The notes under the pieces were generated by a model. It searched no databases. It was given only the letters and a program-made list of their open reading frames with translations, and had not been told where the DNA came from. Below are positions 32,952 through 39,744 of a DNA stretch of 39,744 nucleotides, piece after piece. The DNA lies in contig CAKUUY010000015.1 in the NCBI GenBank assembly GCA_934693235.1, positions 1 to 39,744 of the forward strand. Reading direction: 5' to 3'. The translations under genes were made by a program, and so were the position numbers. Origin of the DNA: an uncultured Candidatus Melainabacteria bacterium. Its GTDB lineage: Bacteria > Cyanobacteriota > Vampirovibrionia > Gastranaerophilales > Gastranaerophilaceae. Numbering within the stretch: position 1 is the first letter of the stretch; every line of letters begins with the position of its first letter.

Positions 32952-33621
32952 AAGTACCTGCTTGTATATCTCTTACAACCTCTCCGTTATCAAGAGTGAT
33001 AACTCTTTTTCTAAAATAATCTACCATCGCATTATCGTGAGTAGATACAATTACTGTAATTCCTCTTTGGTTGATTTGATCCAAAATTTGCATAATTTCC
33101 ATAGAGTTTTTCGGGTCTAAGTTCCCGGTAGGTTCGTCTGCAATCAATAACGGTGGTCCATTAACGATTGCACGTGCAATTCCTACTCTTTGTTGTTCGC
33201 CACCTGATAACTCAGATGGTGTTGCATTTTTTTTGTCGTATAAACCAACGATTTTCAATGCCCCAGAAACTCTTGCATTAATTTCTTTTGAACTGATTCC
33301 TAATGTCCTGATAACATAGGCAACGTTATCATAAACACTTTGATTTTGAAGTAGTTTGTAATCCTGAAAGACAATTCCCATACATCTTCTCAAGTTCGGG
33401 ACTTTATCGTTGGACAGATTTGCAATGTTAATTCCTCCAATAGTAACAGTTCCGCTGGTAGGACGTTCTTCGTTATACAAAAGTTTCATCAGTGTTGATT
33501 TTCCTGCTCCAGAGGCACCAACAATAAAAACGAATTCTCCGGACATAATGTCAAGATTAATGTTTTTTAATGCATAATGATCATTTTTATATTTTTTTGT
33601 AACTGATCTAAATTGAATCAT
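32944..33621 (-). CDS. ftsE: Cell division ATP-binding protein FtsE
   Basis: ABC-type ATPase of the FtsEX complex. Walker A is GASGAGKST (35-43), the Q-loop lies in GIVFQDYKLL, the ABC signature is LSGGEQQRVGIARA (138-151), Walker B is LLIADEPTGNLDP (158-170) and the switch His is in VIVSTHD. YALKNINLDIMSGEFVFIVG and FQDYKLLQNQSVYDNVAY are typical of FtsE. It lies 9 bases after the transketolase-like gene and overlaps ftsX. Confidence 0.96.
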   Translation of the reverse strand: MIQFRSVTKKYKNDHYALKNINLDIMSGEFVFIVGASGAGKSTLMKLLYNEERPTSGTVTIGGINIANLSNDKVPNLRRCMGIVFQDYKLLQNQSVYDNVAYVIRTLGISSKEINARVSGALKIVGLYDKKNATPSELSGGEQQRVGIARAIVNGPPLLIADEPTGNLDPKNSMEIMQILDQINQRGITVIVSTHDNAMVDYFRKRVITLDNGEVVRDIQAGTYE

Positions 33622-33630
33622 GATTTCCCT

Positions 33631-34590
33631 TTATTTTTCACAACATTTATCAATGTAATGTCTAATAGTGTCTTTTAATTTCTTTGCACTTAATCCGTAG
33701 CAATCAAGCAATTCTTCTGATTTTCCTGTTTGTCCGAATTTATCTTCTACGCCAATCCTATGAACAGTTGTAGGATATCTTTCTGCCAAAACTTCACAAA
33801 CAGCACTACCTAAACCTCCAATTATAGAGTGATTTTCTACTGTTATAACTAATTTTGATTTTTTAGCGCATTCGATAATTGTATTGCTATCAATTGGTTT
33901 TACAACTGGAACACTTACAATTCCAATAGAGTAACCGTCTTTTGCCAATTCGTTTGCGGCATCAATAACCTCTGCGACAGTTTCTCCGTTAGTAAAAATT
34001 GTTACATCAGTACCTGCTTGCAAAACATTGGCTTTGCTAGCATCAAATTTATAGTCTTTATTATATACATCACAAACATTTGAGCGTGGAACTCTTATGT
34101 ACATTGGTCCCTTATGCTCTGCGGCATATTTTATAATTTGCTTACATTCATTGCAATCTGCCGGAACAAATACTGACATGTTTGGTAACCCCCGCATTAA
34201 AGAAATATCTTCCAATGCTTCATGGCTGGCTCCATCTTCTCCAACAGTAACACCTCCATGGGTGCCTACCAATTTAACGTTAAAATTAGGATAACAAATT
34301 GAGTTGCGAACTTGATCATAAGCACGCCCCGTAATAAACACCGCAAAACTGGCTGCAAACGGAATTTTCCCGGTAGTTGATAAACCTACCGCAGTTGTGA
34401 CCATGTCTTGTTCTGCAATTCCACAATCAAAAAATCTTTCAGGAAACTCTTTTGCAAAAAGTTGAGTTTGCGTTGAACATGCCAAATCAGCGTCCAAAAC
34501 GACAATGTTTGGATTAACTTTTCCCTCTTCAGCTAAAGCTTTACCAAAAGCAGACCTAATTGATTTTTTTTCTTCTCTGTTAATATTCAT
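33631..34590 (-). CDS. Transketolase C-terminal subunit (split transketolase)
   Basis: The pyrimidine-binding plus C-terminal half of a thiamine-diphosphate transketolase, 319 aa. Motifs: VVLDADLACSTQT, RFFDCGIAEQDMVTTAVGLSTTGKIPFAASFAVF (with the activating Glu in IAEQ), HGGVTVGEDGASHEALEDISLMR, and the C-terminal ENHSIIGGLGSAVCEVL with FGQTGKSEELL. The ThDP-binding N-terminal half is not adjacent, though split transketolases usually have both genes together; it may be elsewhere. The ATG at 34590 is preferred over a TTG at 34599, with CGGGAT upstream. It is first in the operon containing ftsEX. A role in pentose-phosphate carbon exchange is likely; a DXP-synthase-like role is less so. Confidence 0.9.
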   Translation of the reverse strand: MNINREEKKSIRSAFGKALAEEGKVNPNIVVLDADLACSTQTQLFAKEFPERFFDCGIAEQDMVTTAVGLSTTGKIPFAASFAVFITGRAYDQVRNSICYPNFNVKLVGTHGGVTVGEDGASHEALEDISLMRGLPNMSVFVPADCNECKQIIKYAAEHKGPMYIRVPRSNVCDVYNKDYKFDASKANVLQAGTDVTIFTNGETVAEVIDAANELAKDGYSIGIVSVPVVKPIDSNTIIECAKKSKLVITVENHSIIGGLGSAVCEVLAERYPTTVHRIGVEDKFGQTGKSEELLDCYGLSAKKLKDTIRHYIDKCCEK

Positions 34591-34785
34591 TTTATACAAT
34601 CCCGTTCATCTGTGCACTTCAACATTATAGCACAAACAAAAATTAAGTAAATTTTAGCTATTTTCTAAACTTCTTTGTTAAGAATTATTAAAAAAACAGA
34701 AAATTTTAGCAATTTTATTCCTTGAGGGATATTTAAACAGTAGAATAAAAATATAGAAGATATTTTATTGAAAGGAAGAAATTAA

Positions 34786-35985
34786 ATGATTCAAGCTCCA
34801 AATTTAGTAAATCCTTATTTACAGCAACCCCAAGTGCAACCTTATGCACCTCAGTATGCGCAAGCTATGCCTGCTCCTAACTATAATGCTGTAAAAATTG
34901 ATGTACACAACCCATCAGTTAGTGCCCCTGGGGTAGGTCAAGTTGGAATGAACGCTCCTCAGTATGCTCAACCAACAATGCCTTTGTACAATTACCCACA
35001 AGCGCAGTTGTATGATTATCCGCAAGCTCCGGTTCAACCGTATTACATGCCTCAGCAACCTGTAGCAACAATGCCTGGACAAGTTGTTCCACCTGCTCCA
35101 CAAGTTGCGGAACCGGCAGTAGCTCAAGCAGCACCGCAGGTAATCCAACAACAAAATATTAATACTCCGGCTCCGGTAGTTACGCATCCAGCTACAGAAG
35201 CAGCTAAATCCGCAGAAGCACCAAAGGTTGAGATTGAACAACCGGCTCCGATGGCTCCACAAGTTGACTTGAATTCTTTTATTGCAAAATTGTCAAACCC
35301 TGATTATGAAGTTCAGGCAAATGCAATGGAAGAAATTGCAAATATGGTAAAAGATGAACCTCAAAAAGCTACAGAATTGTTAGATGAAAAAGTTGTAAAT
35401 GCTCTTAATACAATCGTAAATACAGATTCTAGCAAATTAGCTGGTCCTACTGCAGAACAAATTGCAGCTAGAGAAAAACTTATGAAAGGAGAACAACTTT
35501 CAGAAGCTGATAAAAAATTAGCAACAACAATCACTCCGATGGAACAAGCTGAAAGAAATAAAAGCTATGCAATGTTCACATCCTCAATTATGCAAAAATT
35601 ATATGGTGACGAAGTTGCAAAATTAACAGGTTCAACAGTTCCATTGACTGAATTGCCTGGAGCAGTAACAATTGTAGAACAGTTGAAAAACAACCCTAAT
35701 CCAATGGTAAGAACATCTGCAATTGAAGCTCTAAGCTACATTCAACAACCGGCATACAAACAAGACTTGACAACATTGTTTACAATCGCTAAAAACGACC
35801 AAGACAAAAATGTTCAAGAAGCCGCAACAGCAGCTCTAGCAAAACTAGAACAATTGCCGGCAGAACAAACAACAGCTAAAGAAGCTAAAATAGAACCAAA
35901 ACAACAGGAAGTTGCAGCAAATGCAGGACCTGCAAAAGAAGTAAAGCTTGAACCACAAAAACAACAACCGGCTCAAGCAGCGTAA
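34786..35985 (+). CDS. Pro/Gln/Ala-rich protein with HEAT-like helical repeats, 399 aa
   Basis: Function not recognised. Residues 1-160 are low-complexity, with repeated PQYAQ, PQAQLYDYPQAPVQPYYMPQQP and many PAP motifs, so probably disordered. Residues ~160-360 form helical HEAT-like units: FIAKLSNPDYEVQANAMEEI and LKNNPNPMVRTSAIEALSYI share the NPxxxVxxxAxExI pattern, and KNVQEAATAALAKL is a third. The end is again Pro/Gln/Ala/Lys-rich. No signal peptide. GAAAGGAAG precedes the ATG. The build suggests a scaffold or adaptor in the cytoplasm. Divergent from the transketolase/ftsEX operon. Confidence 0.85.
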   Translation: MIQAPNLVNPYLQQPQVQPYAPQYAQAMPAPNYNAVKIDVHNPSVSAPGVGQVGMNAPQYAQPTMPLYNYPQAQLYDYPQAPVQPYYMPQQPVATMPGQVVPPAPQVAEPAVAQAAPQVIQQQNINTPAPVVTHPATEAAKSAEAPKVEIEQPAPMAPQVDLNSFIAKLSNPDYEVQANAMEEIANMVKDEPQKATELLDEKVVNALNTIVNTDSSKLAGPTAEQIAAREKLMKGEQLSEADKKLATTITPMEQAERNKSYAMFTSSIMQKLYGDEVAKLTGSTVPLTELPGAVTIVEQLKNNPNPMVRTSAIEALSYIQQPAYKQDLTTLFTIAKNDQDKNVQEAATAALAKLEQLPAEQTTAKEAKIEPKQQEVAANAGPAKEVKLEPQKQQPAQAA

Positions 35986-36012
35986 TCAATAATTTCTTTC
36001 TTCATATAAACA

Positions 36013-36045
36013 AAAGACCTCAAATATTAAGTTTGAGGTCTTTTA
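36013..36045 (+). terminator. Terminator after the HEAT-like gene
   Basis: AAAAGACCTCAAA pairs with TTTGAGGTCTTTT around TATTAAG, followed by TATATTG. Confidence 0.88.
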
Positions 36046-36063
36046 TATTGTTCTATCTTAATA

Positions 36064-36097
36064 AATAACCTGCTCTTCAAAAAAGAACAGGTTATTT
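36064..36097 (-). terminator. Hairpin downstream of pgk
   Basis: AAATAACCTG-CTCTT and AAGAA-CAGGTTATTT form a 15-base arm with one mismatch around CAAAA. It lies 29 bases past the pgk stop on the minus strand; the T-run after it is poor, so termination is only probable. Confidence 0.6.
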
Positions 36098-36125
36098 AAG
36101 TTTTAACTTAATTTAAAAAATTAGT

Positions 36126-37328
36126 TTATTTTTCGTCCAAAGCTGCTACACCCGGTAATACTTTACCTTCAATAAATTCAAGGGAAGCGCCACCACCTGT
36201 TGATACGTGAGTGAAATCTTCTGCTTTAAAGTATTTTTTAGCTGCAGATACAGAGTCACCACCGCCGATAACTGATACAGCACCGGCTTTAGTAGCATCA
36301 ACGATTGCTTGCAATACAGCTTTTGTTCCTTCTGCGAATTTAGGGTTTTCAAATGCGCCTACAGGTCCGTTCATCAAAATTGTTTTTGAATTTTTGATAA
36401 CATCCGCAAAAGCTTTTTGGCTATCAGGACCAGCATCTACCCCCTCAAATCCGTCAGGGATTTCGTTGATAGAAACAACTTTGTTTGTACCGTTTCCGGA
36501 AAAATCATCAGCAGCCAAAACATCTGTTGCCATAACGATTTTAACACCCTTGTCAGCAGCTTTCTTTTCGATAGCTTTTGCAACGTCCATTTGGTCGTCT
36601 TCGCAAATTGAGTTACCGATTTTACCGCCATTAGCTTTTACGAATGTATAAGCCATGCCGCCACCAATAATTAAGTTATCAACTTTGTCAATTAAATTTT
36701 CTAAAACTCCGATTTTAGAAGAAACTTTAGCACCACCAACTACAGCAGTAAATGGACGAGTAGGGTTATCAAGAGCTTGAGACAAGCATCTGATTTCTTT
36801 TTCCATCAATAAGCCTGCAACTGCCGGCTTCAAGATATGAGCAACTTTAGCAGTTGAAGTATGTTTTCTGTGAGCAGCACCGAAAGCATCATTTACATAA
36901 AAATCGCCAAGTTTAGCAAGTTCTTCTGCAAATGTCATGTCATCATCTTTAGCTTCTTCAGCTTTATAGAAACGAATGTTTTCCAATAGTGCAACCTGAC
37001 CGTCTTTTAGAGCTTCTAATTCTTTGTCAGCACCTTCACCAACAGGTGATTTAACGAATAATACATCTTCGCCCAACACTTTAGACATATATTTCGCAAC
37101 AGGTTCTAATGAAAATTCAGTTTTCCATTCTCCTTTTGGTCTTCCTAAGTGTGCCATAAGTATGATTTTAGCGCCTTTTTCTTTCAAAGCTTTGATTGTA
37201 GGAACAATAGCTTGAATTCTTGTGTCATCTGTTACATTGTGATTTTCATCAAGAGGAACGTTTACGTCAACTCTAACTAGAGCACGTTTTCCTTTAACGT
37301 CACCTAAATCATTGATTGATTTTTTCAT
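36126..37328 (-). CDS. pgk: Phosphoglycerate kinase
   Basis: Glycolytic enzyme transferring phosphate from 1,3-bisphosphoglycerate to ADP. Conserved elements: KRALVRVDVNVPLDENHNV at the N-terminus, LMAHLGRPKG, LLENIRFYKAEE, FVNDAFGAAHRKHTST-type substrate site (written here YVNDAFGAAHRKHTS), VVGGAKVSSKIGVL, MNGPVGAFENPKFAEGT and the ADP-site VIGGGDSVSAAKK with HVSTGGGASLEFIEG. 400 aa is normal. AGGAGAG precedes the ATG, directly after an 18-base hairpin in the leader. Single-gene transcript. Confidence 0.98.
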   Translation of the reverse strand: MKKSINDLGDVKGKRALVRVDVNVPLDENHNVTDDTRIQAIVPTIKALKEKGAKIILMAHLGRPKGEWKTEFSLEPVAKYMSKVLGEDVLFVKSPVGEGADKELEALKDGQVALLENIRFYKAEEAKDDDMTFAEELAKLGDFYVNDAFGAAHRKHTSTAKVAHILKPAVAGLLMEKEIRCLSQALDNPTRPFTAVVGGAKVSSKIGVLENLIDKVDNLIIGGGMAYTFVKANGGKIGNSICEDDQMDVAKAIEKKAADKGVKIVMATDVLAADDFSGNGTNKVVSINEIPDGFEGVDAGPDSQKAFADVIKNSKTILMNGPVGAFENPKFAEGTKAVLQAIVDATKAGAVSVIGGGDSVSAAKKYFKAEDFTHVSTGGGASLEFIEGKVLPGVAALDEK

Positions 37329-37342
37329 ATTTTCTCTCCTTT

Positions 37343-37360
37343 ATGGATTTGCTAATCCAT
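37343..37360 (-). promoter_or_regulatory. Hairpin in the pgk leader
   Basis: ATGGATT/AATCCAT with a 4-base loop ends 3 bases before the AAGGAGAG ribosome site of pgk. It could stabilise the mRNA 5' end or modulate initiation; it resembles no known riboswitch. Confidence 0.4.
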
Positions 37361-37424
37361 CTACATTATATTTGCAAAACTATCATACAAAAAACATGAA
37401 ATTAATCCAAGTCAGAACTAAAAT

Positions 37425-37841
37425 TTATCTTTGAAAGATATTTATCATAAAAGGACTTGAACCTTTTTCGTGAGTATCTCGCCAATCTTGTCTTGTAATC
37501 TGTTGTTGTTGAACTCCTTTTTTGTATTGTTCATTGTAAAATGTTTGACGATGTTTTAATGTTGCGTAACAAGCTCCTTGGTCGATTGAATATTGAATAT
37601 CACACATATATAGTGATTTTAAAAATTCGGCACGTCTGTTTGCCCAATAATTGTATATTTCTTGAGTAGCTTTAGTTCCTTCCGGCCAAAACCACTTGAT
37701 CTCTTTGTATTGAGCGTTTTCTAATCCGGCAGGACAAAAATCTTCCCAGTGTAACGAAACAAATTCTGAGCTACTTGTAATTGTTCCGGGTAACAATAAT
37801 AAAAATGTAATAATGTATGTAAATCCTTTTTTTAAAATCAT
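37425..37841 (-). CDS. Secreted hypothetical protein, 138 aa
   Basis: Not recognised. The N-terminus is a signal peptide (MILKKGFTYIITFLLLLPGTITSSS). The mature part is rich in Trp, Tyr and Gln (LHWEDFCPAGLENAQYKEIKWFWPEG, YNYWANRRAEFLKSLYMCDIQYSIDQGACY) with three cysteines, and ends in a polar tail (QQQQITRQDWRDTHEKG). A helical, export-exposed small protein is likely. GGAATTGAG lies upstream of the ATG. It is divergent from the phase-variable pilin gene and separated from pgk by ~100 bases without a visible terminator. Confidence 0.75.
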   Translation of the reverse strand: MILKKGFTYIITFLLLLPGTITSSSEFVSLHWEDFCPAGLENAQYKEIKWFWPEGTKATQEIYNYWANRRAEFLKSLYMCDIQYSIDQGACYATLKHRQTFYNEQYKKGVQQQQITRQDWRDTHEKGSSPFMINIFQR

Positions 37842-37929
37842 GAATTCTCAATTCCTATAATCAATATAATAGAATAAAAATTTTTAATCAATTTTTTGTA
37901 AAGTTGATAAATAAAAATTTGACATAAAG

Positions 37930-37958
37930 TTGAAAAGTTAAAAAAAATATGTTAAACT
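37930..37958 (+). promoter_or_regulatory. Promoter of the phase-variable prepilin gene
   Basis: TTGAAA (37930-37935), a 17-base spacer and TAAACT (37953-37958). The predicted leader is ~25 bases and contains GGAGGA (37978-37983), 6 bases before the ATG at 37990. Confidence 0.65.
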
Positions 37959-37989
37959 GGGTTTGTACATAAAAAATGGAGGAATTTAT

Positions 37990-39356
37990 ATGCAAGAAGA
38001 GATGAAAAGAGCCGTCGGGGGGGGGGCAATCACGAACGCGAATTAGGATCTCCTTTAGTCGGAATTGACTCTCATGTTGCTCATTTGAGTGATTTATCTT
38101 CTCTCCAAGGGAGAGAGTTAGAGAGAGGGTTTAATTCAAATACAAGTATTGGTAAAAAGAACCAAAACAACTCAAGCAAAACGAACTTATTCACTCATTT
38201 ACCTATTCACATATTCACTTCAAAAAAAGCTGCATTTACTTTGGCAGAAGGTGCTACGCACGTAGCCCACTGTAAAGACTCACGCAAAGTAGCATTTACT
38301 TTGGCAGAAGTTCTTATCACCCTAGGCATCATCGGAGTTGTTGCAGCAATTACAATGCCTGTACTTATTAGTAATGTTCAAGCACGTGTGAAAGCAAAAC
38401 GTATCGAAAATATTAAGCAAAAATTAAGTAAAGTAACAGATAAAATGGCTGTACAAAGTGGTTTGATTGGCTACGGAGATACAATGTCTTTTGTACAAGA
38501 AATGTCGAAACACATGAAATTAGCTAAAATCTGTGATAACAACCACATTTCTGATTGTTGGCCGACAGAAGAAGTAACCCTTAACGATGAAGGAAAAACT
38601 TGGGAAATATCTAAAACCAAAAACGCTAAAACACTAAAAATCGATAAGGACAAACAAAACAGCTGGGCAGATACCGTAGGTATTGTCACAGCAGACGGTG
38701 TACCAATGATTTTGAGCTACAAAAAAGATTGCGATTTTAACGTAGATGAATCAGGATTGAAATTTGATGAAGGTTCTGCTATGTCAAACACCATGAGTTG
38801 TTTATCCGGTGTCTTTGACTGGAACGGTGGTAAAAATCCGAATAAACTTGCTAAAATAACAGAAAATACTAAAGGAGACATTTTGCCTTTCGGTGATGCA
38901 CAAGGATTAGGAACAGAATGTACTATACAACTAGGCAACAAGTGTTTTACAGCCCCAAAACCGGTAGAAAAACCGTTAACATATGCCGAATGCGAATCAA
39001 GAAAAGGTGAATTAAAGATAAATGGTTGTAACTATGAAAGAGACTACTGGGCAGGTGCCGCTGCAATGTGTGGTGGTACAGACAAAATGATAACAATGGC
39101 AGAACTCGGACAATTAGCAGGCTTGTTATACAAAGAACATCCAAGCGTAGGTGCTTATCAAAATAAATCAAATATAACTTTAGACACCTCCGTAGCCACA
39201 GCCATGGGCTTTTCAGGCACGTCTTTCTCCGTTTGGTCGGGAGAGGAGTACAGTAGCTACAACGCGTACCACCGCTACTTCTACTCGTCGTACACGCGCA
39301 TGGACTACGACAACCGCTGCGGCAGCCGCAGTCAGGTGGTTTGCTCAGGTGATTAA
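37990..39356 (+). CDS. Phase-variable prepilin-like protein with CLec/DUF1566-like variable tail (OFF as sequenced)
   Basis: The best start, ATG 37990 with GGAGGA 6 bases upstream, runs into ten G at 38017-38026 and then stops at TAG 38044-38046. The downstream frame is open without a stop from the tract to TAA 39354-39356; one extra G (or two fewer) joins them into ~455 aa. The only start inside the long frame before the pilin region is TTG 38085, with no ribosome site. Parts: a polar leader rich in repeats, two copies of AFTLAE (38232-38250 and 38292-38310), the hydrophobic helix TLAEVLITLGIIGVVAAITMP, a ~200-residue pilin-like domain with Cys pairs, then YWAGAAAMCGG...MAELGQLAGLL...FSVWSGEEYSS...RSQVVCSGD, a CLec/DUF1566-like fold. 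Probable exported, surface-bound binding protein. Confidence 0.75.
38017..38026 (+). repeat. Poly-G contingency tract (10 G)
   Basis: Lies at codons 10-13 of the frame starting at 37990, inside the cassette ATGAAAAGAGCCGTC-G(10)-CA. Frame arithmetic shows that 10 G is OFF and 11 or 8 G is ON for the prepilin-like protein. Confidence 0.85.
38232..38310 (+). repeat. In-frame duplication of the prepilin cleavage motif
   Basis: The 19-base GCATTTACTTTGGCAGAAG occurs at 38232-38250 and 38292-38310, exactly 60 bases (20 codons) apart. The 41 bases between include GGTGCTACGCACGTAGCCC (38250-38268), whose reverse complement occurs at 39621-39639. Confidence 0.85.
39231..39345 (+). repeat. Candidate DGR variable repeat
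   Basis: 59 of the 100 bases at 39241-39340 are G or C, far above the window's norm. Nearly all codons end in C or G, mostly NNC forms reachable from AAC (TAC x8, AAC, GAC, CAC, CGC, AGC), while Tyr elsewhere in the window is mainly TAT. This is how adenine mutagenesis of AAC codons by a diversity-generating retroelement looks. No template repeat or reverse transcriptase is in the window. Confidence 0.5.
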
Positions 39357-39399
39357 CTTAATTATTTAATAATTTAATCATTTACGCAAAATTTATTTG

Positions 39400-39434
39400 A
39401 AAGATTTCCTTTCTCCTAGAGAGAGGAAATCTTT
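39400..39434 (+). terminator. Terminator-like hairpin after the prepilin gene
   Basis: AAAGATTTCCTTTCT pairs with AGAGAGGAAATCTTT (one mismatch) around CCTAG, ending in TTTACTG. Confidence 0.65.
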
Positions 39435-39442
39435 ACTGTAAC

Positions 39443-39653
39443 TGTCATTGCGAAGCGAAAAGTTTTAAGGGAATTATTAAGGTTTTTGAAAATACGCTGT
39501 GGCAATCCCATTAAATTTAATTTGATGAGATTACTACGTCGCTGTTTCTCCTTTCCAGCTTTACAATTTTCATAATAACTCTACACCAAAATCTGAAGTA
39601 TGAACAAATATTGTCACAAAGGGCTACGTGCGTAGCACCTCCTCGTAATGACA
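39443..39653. repeat. MITE-like palindromic repeat element
   Basis: Imperfect terminal inverted repeats TGTCATTGCGAAG (39443-39455) and CCTCGTAATGACA (39641-39653) bound a 211-base element with internal inverted pieces (GTGGCAATCCC against GAGATTACTAC around ATTAAATTTAAT). The ends match the widespread GTCATTGCGAGG...GGCAATC class of extragenic bacterial repeats. It holds no coding frame. The remaining ~90 bases to the window end show no gene. Confidence 0.6.
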
Positions 39654-39744
39654 TGTACAAAATTAAAAAACGCCACGATAGCGAAATGAACAATAACTTG
39701 TTAGTGAAACAAATAGCAAAAAACAGTCATTGTTTCATAAGTAT

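Noticed and set aside
38017..38026. The frame break at the G run as simply a sequencing error
   Set aside because: Cannot be excluded, but an error in a homopolymer would itself reveal the tract; the matching cassette at 17966 and the frame geometry favour a real slippage site. Raw reads would decide.
38085..39356. TTG 38085 as the true start of the third prepilin-like gene
   Set aside because: No ribosome site precedes it, and the frame is open upstream back to the poly-G tract, where a much better start exists one frame away.

Overview
The window is low-GC (AT-rich coding and intergenic DNA, homopolymeric A/T spacers) and reads like a gut member of the non-photosynthetic cyanobacterial sister lineage (Vampirovibrionia/Melainabacteria, probably Gastranaerophilales). 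The evidence is inference from content: SLH-domain surface protein, cyanobacterial-style RqcH, several scattered prepilin-like proteins with the near-invariant FTLAEVLITLxIxGxVAA N-terminus, and many lineage-restricted hypotheticals. No rRNA operon, IS transposase or CRISPR array is visible.

Layout. 1-3074: 3' part of dnaE. 3119-4333: a hypothetical and an XRE regulator. 4404-10287: a three-gene metal-type RND efflux operon (outer-membrane factor, HME pump, lipoprotein adaptor) lying between tRNA-Gly(GCC) and tRNA-Gly(CCC). 10331-10470: a hairpin-rich intergenic region; then a GT39-like membrane glycosyltransferase and a DUF486 transporter. 12570-12984: tRNA-Thr(TGT), tRNA-Thr(GGT), tRNA-Tyr(GTA). 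12985-15210: accessory duplication beside tRNA-Tyr, with a decayed and an intact copy of a small basic protein gene around a JAB/RadC-like HNHP protein. 15366-17818: two tandem paralogous membrane proteins and an SLH protein. 17895-19331: a poly-G tract, a mosaic of palindromic repeats and a prepilin gene. 19362-22011: UmuC-like polymerase and RqcH. 22098-25491: NfeD, SPFH protein, GT2 and DUF2142. 25544-29864: hypothetical, aspS, hypothetical, ribF, a second prepilin. 29996-34590: XRE regulator and a minus-strand operon (transketolase C-half, ftsE, ftsX, degenerate receiver-GGDEF protein, isochorismatase-like hydrolase). 34786-37841: Pro/Gln-rich HEAT-like protein, pgk, a secreted hypothetical. 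37930-39653: a third prepilin-like gene and a repeat element.

Most interesting system. The gene at 37990-39356 has a good promoter, a strong GGAGGA ribosome site and an ATG, then a run of ten G within its tenth to thirteenth codons. With ten G the frame stops after 18 codons. With eleven G it runs unbroken into a prepilin-like protein whose last ~110 bases are 59% GC and dominated by NNC codons (TAC, AAC, GAC, CAC, CGC) in a CLec/DUF1566-like tail, which is the look of a diversity-generating-retroelement variable repeat. So one surface protein may combine ON/OFF phase variation with hypervariable binding-site diversification. A matching ATGAAA-NNN-GCCGTC-G(11) start sits upstream of another prepilin gene at 17966.

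Housekeeping calls (dnaE, aspS, ribF, ftsEX, pgk, tRNAs) are secure. Calls for the accessory genes are limited to visible motifs.
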